From the NCBI GenBank assembly GCA_024403775.1, contig JAKSRE010000005.1:1-64000 (forward strand): a DNA stretch of 64,000 nucleotides. Direction: 5' to 3'. A program made the position numbers and the translations under genes. The first letter of the stretch is position 1; each line of letters starts with the position of its first letter. The notes under the pieces were generated by a model. It was not told the origin of the DNA and did no database searches. It saw nothing but the letters and a program-made list of their open reading frames with translations. This stretch comes from Clostridia bacterium (GTDB lineage: Bacteria; Bacillota; Clostridia; Saccharofermentanales; Saccharofermentanaceae). Of this stretch, positions 56,725 to 64,000 are shown piece after piece.

Positions 56725-58284
56725 TTATAAGCCAAGTGAAATAATTGCAGGTGTTATAGCAACCAGAAGTACAGCAACAAAATCCAAAGTCATAGGGAAG
56801 AGAAGAGCAAGAGATTCTCTTTCCTGTTTTTTTCTTGCTGCATTGCGGCACAGATTCCAGCATGATGAAGACTGAACTGAAAGTAAGTTCAGAACTTCCG
56901 AAGAACCAAGTCTTCCATATCGTGCGATAAGAAGGAAGGCCGCCTGTGCTTCAGGTATCTGAATATGTATCGACATTTGTTCAACGCTATCTGAGGCAGA
57001 TTTGCCACTTAGTATCTGAGCTCTTAGATTATTAATCTCGTCACTAATAGCTGAGTCTTTATCAAATGCTTTGGCACAAATATTTATTGCTTTAGGAAGC
57101 TGCAAACCAGCTTCAAGAAGTGTCGTTATGAGGCAGATAAAAAGAGGAAGATTTCTCATAAGTTTTTCTCTTTTAAGTTCAAGTTCGCTATTTAGATCCC
57201 TGTTAAGAAGAAAGGCTAAAACTGGAAATGCCAGAATAGCAAACATTACATTTCTGTTTGTTGAATAAAGAATCAACGCTACTATTAGAAACCCAGAAAC
57301 AGAAACTTTTAATAGTTTACGAAGGTATAGCTCATAAGCTTTACCTGCATCAAAATACAGTTCGTTAAAAGTATTATGTCTGTTAGTGATAAAGCTGGTA
57401 GGCAGTACTTTTTGAATGATAGATGTAAGTCTATATTTTTTGATTTCAATGTTCTGAGTCTTGCTACTCTCTTTAAGCTTCTTTTCAGAGTGGGACATAA
57501 ACTTAAGAAGAAGGGCAACTGTAATAATGCATATTACAAATGCCACACCAAGAAGTATTGCTCCTTTTGTGTTCTGTTGTGCCTCGGCTATGAATTCACC
57601 GCTCATCTGATTTAACGAGAAAGTAATCGCAAAAGGCATCAGGCATAAAATCAGAGCCTCAGCATTTTTACCAGCATTATTTGCATTTATTTCATTTTGA
57701 ACTGCATTTAAATCAGAAAGCATCTGACAGCTGCTTCTTAGGATTGTAAGTGAGCTGTTTCCAATTTTCCCTGAGATTCCAAGTGCATGGAATATAGGAA
57801 TCGTCTGTGGGAATTTGATGTTTAAAGCAAAATTATTAAGCGCCTTTTCGAGTCCTATATGAATGCTTAAGTCGTTCTCGAGCTGGATAAGAGGTTTTAT
57901 CAGGGGACATTTCTTTCCGAAAGTGTGTTCCAAAACTGGTCTAGCCATAGTAAGTGATTTTTCCATGGAATAGCCACTACTCACACTGGTGCATAATACC
58001 TGAAACAAAACCAATAATTGAGTTCTTAAGTGCTTGCTTCTTCCTTCGTATAGTTTATTTAGAAGTTCTTTCCATGGAAAAATACTTAGTGGAAAACAAA
58101 GAATCAGTCTGATGTTTTTGTTTATAATAAACATAGATGACAAACTATATATAACAAATGCCATTATTGGAAGAAGCCAGATGTTGATGGCGAGGAATGC
58201 TTCAAATGTTCCGTTATTTAGAAATTCCTTAACCGTAGTAGGTCGAGATTTCTTTAAGTTCTTCGATTGTAACTTTTCTTTCAA
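56725..58284 (-). CDS. tadBC: Fused TadB-TadC inner-membrane platform protein
   Basis: A 519-residue protein with two T2SSF domains in tandem, each flanked by membrane helices: the first about residues 85-200 (QVLCTSVSSGYSMEKSLTMA), the second about 380-490 (LPLFICLITTLLEAGLQLPK). Normally TadB and TadC are separate proteins of about 300 residues each. The start is TTG at 58284, 8 nt after GGGAGG; no ATG, GTG or TTG is found in frame before residue 35. It overlaps tadA by 56 nt. Confidence 0.82.
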   Translation of the reverse strand: MKEKLQSKNLKKSRPTTVKEFLNNGTFEAFLAINIWLLPIMAFVIYSLSSMFIINKNIRLILCFPLSIFPWKELLNKLYEGRSKHLRTQLLVLFQVLCTSVSSGYSMEKSLTMARPVLEHTFGKKCPLIKPLIQLENDLSIHIGLEKALNNFALNIKFPQTIPIFHALGISGKIGNSSLTILRSSCQMLSDLNAVQNEINANNAGKNAEALILCLMPFAITFSLNQMSGEFIAEAQQNTKGAILLGVAFVICIITVALLLKFMSHSEKKLKESSKTQNIEIKKYRLTSIIQKVLPTSFITNRHNTFNELYFDAGKAYELYLRKLLKVSVSGFLIVALILYSTNRNVMFAILAFPVLAFLLNRDLNSELELKREKLMRNLPLFICLITTLLEAGLQLPKAINICAKAFDKDSAISDEINNLRAQILSGKSASDSVEQMSIHIQIPEAQAAFLLIARYGRLGSSEVLNLLSVQSSSCWNLCRNAARKKQERESLALLFPMTLDFVAVLLVAITPAIISLGL

Positions 58285-59425
58285 GATTACTGCCTCCCGT
58301 ATTTAAGTAGAGATTTTTGAGTTTATAGTTAAGTCCCTGGTTGGGTAAAACAGTAGATATCTCATCTACATATCTTTTACCGTCTCTGCTTCTTGTAATA
58401 TGTATTATTAAATCGATACCCATGGATATTTGAGATATAACGGCTTCATAGGGAAGAGAGGAACCAGCAATTACCATTCCAGTTAGTCTCTCGAGCATCT
58501 CGTGACAGGAATTAGCATGTCCGGTACACATTGATCCCGGGTGACCCGTATTAAGAGCGTGCATCATATCAGCACTTTCTTTTCCTCGAACTTCTCCTAC
58601 GATTATTCGATCGGGTCTCATTCTTAAGGCAGCCTTAATCATGTCGCCAATACTTATCTCACCACTTCCATCAGGGCCAGGAAGTCTGGCCTCTAATCTG
58701 ACGAGATTTTTAATTCCCTGAAGACTTAGTTCTGCTGAATCTTCAATGGTTATTACTCGTTCGTCAGTAGGAATGAAGCTGGACAATGTGTTTAAAAATG
58801 TGGTTTTGCCACTTCCAGTACCACCGCACAAAAATATCGTTTTGCGATTTTTTACGCATTCACTTAGAAATCTTGCAGCTTCCTCGCTTATAAAGCCTGT
58901 CCTTATTAGTGAGACAATATCGTGAGAGATTCCAGTGAATTTACGTATGGTTAGAATAGGTCCGTCAGGTGCTATTGGTGGAAGAACTGCATTTGCTCTT
59001 GAGCCATCAGGAAGTCTTAAATCAGATATAGGATTTGCTTCGTTCAATGGCCTGTTACGATTAGCAAAAAAGCAGGAAATAACTGTTTGAAGAGATTCTG
59101 CATCACTAAAATGAATATCTGACTGATAGAGTTTTCCAGCTCGTTCATAAAAGATATTATCAGGACCATTAACCATGATTTCAGTAATTGAACTGTCTTC
59201 CATCATTGGCTCTATGACATCTAGTCTTCTAAGTCTGTTAAAAATGCTTGAAGCAAGTTCCATTTTGTACTCCAGAGAAAGATTGTAATCTCGAAGTTCT
59301 TCACTAACTATGTCAGATATTATGCTTCTAATTTTGTCGTCATCTGGCTCACATTCGTTTTTTATTGCATCCAAAACAAAATAGGTAAGCCTTTCTTTGA
59401 TCTTATCTAAGTTATCGTTATTCAT
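58229..59425 (-). CDS. tadA: Tad pilus assembly ATPase (CpaF/TadA)
   Basis: Type IV secretion/pilus motor ATPase, 398 residues. Walker A is FLCGGTGSGKTTFLNTL, Walker B region RPDRIIVGEVRGKES, with the His box CTGHANS and the N-terminal ITEIMVNGPDNIFYERAGKL. These are the hallmarks of CpaF. AAGGAAT precedes the ATG at 59425. Downstream of the TadZ-like gene by 17 nt. Confidence 0.93.
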   Translation of the reverse strand: MNNDNLDKIKERLTYFVLDAIKNECEPDDDKIRSIISDIVSEELRDYNLSLEYKMELASSIFNRLRRLDVIEPMMEDSSITEIMVNGPDNIFYERAGKLYQSDIHFSDAESLQTVISCFFANRNRPLNEANPISDLRLPDGSRANAVLPPIAPDGPILTIRKFTGISHDIVSLIRTGFISEEAARFLSECVKNRKTIFLCGGTGSGKTTFLNTLSSFIPTDERVITIEDSAELSLQGIKNLVRLEARLPGPDGSGEISIGDMIKAALRMRPDRIIVGEVRGKESADMMHALNTGHPGSMCTGHANSCHEMLERLTGMVIAGSSLPYEAVISQISMGIDLIIHITRSRDGKRYVDEISTVLPNQGLNYKLKNLYLNTGGSNLERKVTIEELKEISTYYG

Positions 59426-59442
59426 TTTTCTATTCCTTGATT

Positions 59443-60399
59443 TTAAATGTGTTCGATTATAAATTCTGTATCGCTATTTATTGATTTTTTGATACTCCCG
59501 ATTTCTTCGTTTACCAGGTTTAAATTGAGTGAATTATTTGAAGGCAGTAATATTACTATTTTTGTAGCTTTCTGCGCCAACATTTTTGCTTCACTTCGCC
59601 TAAAATCCTGAACGACTGCTAAAGCTTTCAGTGGGATCTGGGAAGTCACCGTAAGCTTCTTTATCCGCTCTAATAAATCAAGCAGCAAGTCAAATTTGTA
59701 GTTAAAAATCTCATCCCCTGAATCAAATGGACCAGGGTTAAGAAACCCAAGATTATCCATTATGCAGTAATCAAGAGGATTAATTATATCTATCCCATTT
59801 TCATCTATTGTCTGCATTAATTTACTGAAACTTCCATTCTCTGGAGTCTTTTTATCAAACGCTTCCAGTGAGGGCGAACAAAAAGTTGTAAGTGGCCATT
59901 TATAATCTGACATCAGATTAAGTCTGATGGTTAATTCATCTTGTAATTCACTTCTATGTTCTGATATATACTGTTCGCGTTTTTCAACAGAAGTATATGC
60001 AAAAAGCATTATAAGATTACTTCTATGCGGACTATAGATATCGTTACTAACTGGATTTGATTTATCGACAAGAGAGAGGTTTGCCTTGAGCTGATTTACA
60101 ATCTGAGAGAATAACACTATATCTTCGTTGTTAATGGACATTAGGGGGTAAAAGGAGCAGAAGCGATTATCTCCTAGTAGTAGATTCAGTTCAGACTTTA
60201 ATTTTTCTTCGCGAAAAGTATTATCATAAACGATATGAATATTATCTGATAAAAGTATTACCTCATCTTTCATGTTCTTAATGTCCTGAAGTGACGAAGT
60301 AGATACAATATATACAGATGAAAACAGGAATTTAAGTCTGCTTTTGCAAGCTTCCTTTATGTATTCATCCTGTGACAGGATAATAATTGATGATGTCAT
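59443..60399 (-). CDS. TadZ/CpaE-like protein without P-loop
   Basis: A 318-residue protein in the position of TadZ/CpaE, which recruits the pilus machinery. The N-terminal 120 residues may be a receiver-like domain (SIIILSQDEYIKEACKSRLK). The C-terminal part would be the MinD-like domain, but the segment NLIMLFAYTSVEKREQYISE shows no KGGxGKT motif, so ATP binding is unlikely. Assignment rests mainly on gene order and remote similarity. AGGAGG precedes the ATG. First gene of the operon. Confidence 0.6.
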   Translation of the reverse strand: MTSSIIILSQDEYIKEACKSRLKFLFSSVYIVSTSSLQDIKNMKDEVILLSDNIHIVYDNTFREEKLKSELNLLLGDNRFCSFYPLMSINNEDIVLFSQIVNQLKANLSLVDKSNPVSNDIYSPHRSNLIMLFAYTSVEKREQYISEHRSELQDELTIRLNLMSDYKWPLTTFCSPSLEAFDKKTPENGSFSKLMQTIDENGIDIINPLDYCIMDNLGFLNPGPFDSGDEIFNYKFDLLLDLLERIKKLTVTSQIPLKALAVVQDFRRSEAKMLAQKATKIVILLPSNNSLNLNLVNEEIGSIKKSINSDTEFIIEHI

Positions 60400-60487
60400 T
60401 TTGTGGCCTCCTTTCTGTAATTTGTTCGCCTCGTTTGGAGCTGTTTTTATTGTAAGCCATTCGAGCTTTCAAAAAAAAGTACAAAAG

Positions 60488-60537
60488 TTCGACAAATTAC
60501 GACAAATTACGACAAAAACGACACATAAAACGACAAA
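60488..60537. promoter_or_regulatory. Five phased Spo0A-box-like motifs between the Tad operon and metK
   Basis: CGACA occurs at 60490, 60500, 60510, 60519 and 60531, spaced 10, 10, 9 and 12 bp. The first, TTCGACAAA (60488-60496), matches the reverse complement of the Spo0A box (TTTGTCRAA) at nine of nine positions; the others match at seven or eight. The cluster ends 17 bp before the metK -35 box and lies about 90 bp before the TadZ-like gene. Confidence 0.6.
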
Positions 60538-60554
60538 GTTCATCATTAATAACT

Positions 60555-60583
60555 TTGACAGTTAGAAGTGAGAATGCTACAAT
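60555..60583 (+). promoter_or_regulatory. metK promoter
   Basis: Perfect TTGACA (60555-60560), 17-bp spacer, TACAAT (60578-60583; five of six). Confidence 0.75.
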
Positions 60584-60639
60584 TATTGGTTGTAAATTAG
60601 CTTTTCGCAAATGGAAAAAAATATATACGGAGGTCCGTT

Positions 60640-61833
60640 ATGAGAAACAGAGAAGGAAAATGGTTGTTTACTTCCGAATCAGTTACAGAGGGTCATCCTG
60701 ATAAGGTATGTGATCAGATTTCAGACGCTATTTTGGACGCTATTATTGCACAGGATCCAAAGGCTCGTGTTGCCTGTGAGACATGCTGTACTACAGGTAT
60801 GGTACTTGTTATGGGTGAGATTACTACATCTGCCTATGTTGATATTCCTACTATCGTAAGAGGTAAGATTAAGGATATCGGATATGATGGAAAAGATTCA
60901 GGTTTTGATTATAAGACCTGTGCAGTTCTTACTTCAATTGATGAGCAGTCACCTGATATTGCAATGGGTGTAGATAAGTCATATGAAGCAAAGAAGGGTG
61001 AAGCTGATCCTTATGATATAGGTGCTGGTGACCAGGGTATGATGTTTGGTTATGCAAACGACGATACTCCTGAGTTTATGCCACTTCCAATTTCACTCGC
61101 TCAGAAGCTTACAAAGAAGCTCGCTGATGTAAGAAAGGAAGGCCTTGTTGATTATTTGAGACCAGATGGTAAGAGCCAGGTTACAGTTGAGTATGATGGA
61201 AATACTGTAAAGAGAATTGACGCTATCGTTATTTCTACTCAGCATAGTCCTGAGGTATCACAGGAGGAGCTTGCTAAGTTCATTACTGATGAGGTAATTA
61301 TGCCAATTATTCCAGCTGAACTTATCGATGCTGATACTAAGATTTATGTTAACCCAACAGGAAGATTCGTTGTTGGTGGTCCTCAGGGTGACTCAGGCCT
61401 TACAGGTCGTAAGATTATCGTTGATACATATGGTGGATTTGGCCGTCACGGTGGTGGAGCTTTCTCAGGAAAGGATCCAACGAAGGTTGACCGTTCTGCT
61501 GCTTATGCTGCAAGATATCTTGCTAAGAATATTGTTGCCTCTGGCCTTGCAAAAGAGTGCGAGATTCAGCTTGCATACGCTATCGGTGTAGCTAAGCCTG
61601 TATCAGTAATGGTAGAGACTTTTGGTACTGGTGTTATCCCAGACGCTAAAATCTCTGAGATTGTTTGCAATAACTTTGATTTGCGTCCACTTGCAATCAT
61701 TGAGAATCTTAATCTTAGAACACCTATCTTCTCAAATACAGCTTCTTATGGTCACTTTGGCCGTGATGATGCTGGATTCCCATGGGAGAAGACAGATCTT
61801 GCAGACAAACTTCGTAAAGATGCTAATATTTAA
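60640..61833 (+). CDS. metK: S-adenosylmethionine synthetase
   Basis: Makes S-adenosylmethionine from methionine and ATP. The 397-residue protein contains [32 protein letters not shown] and the P-loop-like [20 protein letters not shown], with full family length. The ribosome site GGAGG lies in the palindrome ACGGA-GG-TCCGT (60627-60638) immediately before the ATG. The 5' leader is only about 50 nt, too short for a SAM-I riboswitch. Confidence 0.96.
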   Translation: MRNREGKWLFTSESVTEGHPDKVCDQISDAILDAIIAQDPKARVACETCCTTGMVLVMGEITTSAYVDIPTIVRGKIKDIGYDGKDSGFDYKTCAVLTSIDEQSPDIAMGVDKSYEAKKGEADPYDIGAGDQGMMFGYANDDTPEFMPLPISLAQKLTKKLADVRKEGLVDYLRPDGKSQVTVEYDGNTVKRIDAIVISTQHSPEVSQEELAKFITDEVIMPIIPAELIDADTKIYVNPTGRFVVGGPQGDSGLTGRKIIVDTYGGFGRHGGGAFSGKDPTKVDRSAAYAARYLAKNIVASGLAKECEIQLAYAIGVAKPVSVMVETFGTGVIPDAKISEIVCNNFDLRPLAIIENLNLRTPIFSNTASYGHFGRDDAGFPWEKTDLADKLRKDANI

Positions 61834-61852
61834 TTTAAGATAATCACAGAAG

Positions 61853-61888
61853 ACTACCTTTGACAGAAATGTTGAAGGTAGTTTTTTT
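61853..61888 (+). terminator. Terminator of metK
   Basis: ACTACCTTTGACA pairs with TGTTGAAGGTAGT around GAAA (two G-T pairs), followed by seven T. Confidence 0.88.
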
Positions 61889-61983
61889 CTGGTCAAAAAA
61901 TGGTACATTTTAATCTTTTTTTCTTTTCGTAAAATGGTATAACTTTGGTAAACTGTATGTACTATTTTATGAAGGAGTATCAG

Positions 61984-64000
61984 ATGGCATCAATTGAGAC
62001 AGTAGTATCCAGATGTGAGCGTGTCGTTTTTAATAAGGGCAACTTCTATATCTTCTACACAGAAGATGGTTTTTCTGTAAAAGGGAATTCCAATGAGGAT
62101 ATTACGCCAGGAATTAAATATGAGATGGATGGCAAGTGGAGTGAATATAATGGAACTCCACAGCTTACTGCTACGAGAATTGAAGCTGTCAAAGATAATG
62201 AATTCAAGCTGACATTGATTTCTGATTTTCTAGTTAATTACATCAAAGGTGTTGGCGAGAAGACTGCTATGAAGCTTGCTGAGACATATGGTGAGAGTGT
62301 TCTTGATGTTCTTTTAAGAGGCGATGAAGAGGAGATAAAAAAGTCTAAGGCTCTGACACGTAAGAAGATGAATGAGATAAAGGATTTTATCGAGGAATAT
62401 GAAGAACTTCTTTATGAGCAGTTTCAGTATAGAATGCTGGGGATCCCTTTTGGTGCTATTGATAAGATAACTGAAATATATGAGATAAAGTTTGATCAGG
62501 TAACAAAGAATCCTTTCATTCTTATGAGGGTTGAAGGAATAGGTTTTGATTTATGTGAGAGCATATTTGAGAAGTTTGAACTTGATGTTTATTCAATTGA
62601 CAGATTTATGGGTGCAATTGAGACGACACTTCTTAAACTTCATTTGGATACGGGTAATTCGTATTTTGATTATCAGGAACTCAATAATGAAGTATTTAAA
62701 CTTCTATTTGACCGACATGAATGTAAAAGTGAAGAGTATCTGAAGAGTTTTTTCGCTGCGGTTGATCGCCTTATAGATATCAAAAAGGTCGTAGTATACA
62801 CTTTCGTAAATAATAAAGTAATGCCAGTCAAGATTAATGTTGAAGGGGCAAGAGTAGCTCTCTCAAGATTTACCAAAACTGAGATAGATATTAAGCGCCA
62901 GGTGTATGGCTTTATTAATGCACTCAAAATTGATTTTGATTTAAACAGAGCAGAACAGAAGATTGATGTATTGTCTTCTCTTAATAATATTGAGCTTGAT
63001 CCAAAGCAAAGAGAGGCTCTTCTTATGTGCATGAATGAGCCTTTATCGATTATTACAGGCGGTCCAGGAACAGGTAAGACAACTATAATGGGACTTCTTG
63101 CGCAGCATTTTAAGAAGGAGAATATTAAATGTGTTTTTTGTGCTCCAACAGGACGTGCTGCAAAAAGACTGTCTGAATCTATTGATGACAAGGCATATAC
63201 AATTCATCGTCTGTTAGGAATTAACAGAAGTGATGAGGATTCTCAGGTTGAATACTGCTCCAAGAATCATTTGGATCCAATTGATGCCAGAGTAGTTGTA
63301 GTAGATGAGATGAGTATGGTGGATATGGAGATTTTTATACTTCTTCTTGATGCCATAGCTTCTGGCTCGTCTTTGATTCTGGTAGGAGATCCAAACCAGC
63401 TTCCTTCAGTAGGACCTGGTAATATTCTGAAGGATTTGCTAAGTTACGATAAGGTTCCTAAGATTGAACTCTCATATATATTTAGACAAAGTGGGGAGTC
63501 CTTGATTGCGACCAATGCATACAGGATTCTTGCCAAAGAGCAGCTTAAGTCAGATGATAAGGAGTTTATTGTTAAAGACTTTGACGATGAAGAGCAGGCA
63601 CAGTGCTATATAAGAGATTTGTATATGGAGGTATATACAAAGAGTGAAGATGCCGTTATTTTATCTCCTACCAAGCAAAATTTTCTTGGAACTATGAGAC
63701 TTAATGAGTATTTACAAAGTAATGTTATCACTGATGATGAAGGTTTTAGAGTCCGTTCAAATCTGACGCTTCACAAAGGCGACAGAGTAATGCAGATTAA
63801 AAATGACTATCAGATTGAATATGAGCAGAGTGATTCTCCTGATGGTCTTGGAAAGGGTGTATATAACGGTGAGTTGGGAGAAGTAGTCGAGGCAGATGAG
63901 GACGAAGAATATGTTCTTATTAGATTCGATGACGGTAAAATTGTTCCTTATACCAAACCTCAGCTCGAGAATATTGAATTATCCTATGCTATGACTGTAC
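61984..64000 (+). CDS. recD2: RecD2-type SF1B DNA helicase (partial, runs off the window)
   Basis: The first 672 codons of an ATP-dependent 5'-3' DNA helicase. The N-terminal region has helix-hairpin-helix-type sequence (YIKGVGEKTAMKLAETYGE) characteristic of RecD2, followed by helicase motifs: Q motif region NIELDPKQREAL, Walker A ITGGPGTGKTT (Gly360 region), motif II VVVDEMSMVD, motif III ILVGDPNQLPSVGPGNILKD and motif IV LSYIFRQS. The ATG at 61984 follows GAAGGAG. The 3' end is outside the window. RecD2 acts without RecBC and has roles in repair. Confidence 0.93.
   Translation, partial: MASIETVVSRCERVVFNKGNFYIFYTEDGFSVKGNSNEDITPGIKYEMDGKWSEYNGTPQLTATRIEAVKDNEFKLTLISDFLVNYIKGVGEKTAMKLAETYGESVLDVLLRGDEEEIKKSKALTRKKMNEIKDFIEEYEELLYEQFQYRMLGIPFGAIDKITEIYEIKFDQVTKNPFILMRVEGIGFDLCESIFEKFELDVYSIDRFMGAIETTLLKLHLDTGNSYFDYQELNNEVFKLLFDRHECKSEEYLKSFFAAVDRLIDIKKVVVYTFVNNKVMPVKINVEGARVALSRFTKTEIDIKRQVYGFINALKIDFDLNRAEQKIDVLSSLNNIELDPKQREALLMCMNEPLSIITGGPGTGKTTIMGLLAQHFKKENIKCVFCAPTGRAAKRLSESIDDKAYTIHRLLGINRSDEDSQVEYCSKNHLDPIDARVVVVDEMSMVDMEIFILLLDAIASGSSLILVGDPNQLPSVGPGNILKDLLSYDKVPKIELSYIFRQSGESLIATNAYRILAKEQLKSDDKEFIVKDFDDEEQAQCYIRDLYMEVYTKSEDAVILSPTKQNFLGTMRLNEYLQSNVITDDEGFRVRSNLTLHKGDRVMQIKNDYQIEYEQSDSPDGLGKGVYNGELGEVVEADEDEEYVLIRFDDGKIVPYTKPQLENIELSYAMTV

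Noticed and set aside
60584..60639. SAM riboswitch in front of metK
   Set aside because: The leader is only about 50 nt and lacks the SAM-I core; the SMK-box consensus is not visible either.

Overview
The window looks like a chromosome segment of an anaerobic, low-GC Clostridia species, most likely Lachnospiraceae. The inference rests on the gene families: a four-subunit VorDBAC-type 2-oxoacid:ferredoxin oxidoreductase, paired GlgC and GlgD, a large SpaA/Cna-B surface protein, a Gram-positive Tad locus without secretin, a Spo0A-type DNA-binding domain, and 4Fe-4S-dependent enzymes. No phage, insertion sequence, CRISPR array or rRNA was seen. One tRNA (Leu, GAG) is present.

Layout. 1-750: decayed end of a phosphate-uptake operon (pstB and phoU remnants, minus strand). 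0.8-5.8 kb: patatin-like lipase, aldo/keto reductase with ferredoxin domain, azlD beside a broken azlC, diguanylate cyclase overlapping a FliB-like methylase. 5.9-8.5 kb: vorDBAC operon. 8.7-18.2 kb: glycogen operon glgB-glgC-glgD-glgA, a GH13 glucanase and a zinc-ribbon membrane protein. 18.4-24 kb: 1,853-residue surface protein. 24.1-26.5 kb: tRNA-Leu and tex. 26.5-29.6 kb (minus): AI-2E-type permease, a degenerate CPBP-like membrane protein and the prepilin peptidase. 29.9-32.3 kb: glycogen phosphorylase. 32.3-38.3 kb: phosphoesterase, PC4-like protein, ligA, formyl-THF cyclo-ligase, a Spo0A-C-domain protein and a DUF1858 protein. 38.4-46.3 kb: histidine kinase and response regulator, dinB, a radical SAM protein, cysteine synthase and an RNA methyltransferase. 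46.8-48.6 kb: proA and rpiB. 48.8-55.3 kb: F-type ATP synthase operon. 55.3-60.4 kb (minus): Tad pilus locus. 60.6-64 kb: metK and the start of recD2.

How the genes fit together. Branched-chain 2-oxoacid oxidation (Vor) gives reduced ferredoxin. Surplus glucose is stored by GlgC/D, GlgA and GlgB and recovered by GlgP and the GH13 enzyme. The Tad locus (TadZ-like, TadA, fused TadB-TadC, a 56-residue Flp pilin and an FHA protein) depends on the prepilin peptidase 27 kb away and would build a surface pilus alongside the SpaA/Cna-B adhesin.

Most striking observations. (1) There is no separate atpH gene; instead the C-terminal domain of the ATP synthase delta subunit is fused through an acidic linker to the N terminus of the alpha subunit. 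(2) GlgB and GlgA, from the same operon, both end in long lysine-rich, histone-H1-like tails. (3) Five CGACA motifs resembling Spo0A boxes lie at about 10-bp spacing between the Tad operon and metK. (4) TadB and TadC are one polypeptide and the TadZ-like protein has no visible P-loop. (5) pstB, phoU and azlC each appear to carry internal deletions, and phoU and azlC also have in-frame stops, which indicates ongoing gene loss. All functional statements come from reading the sequence; no database search was possible.
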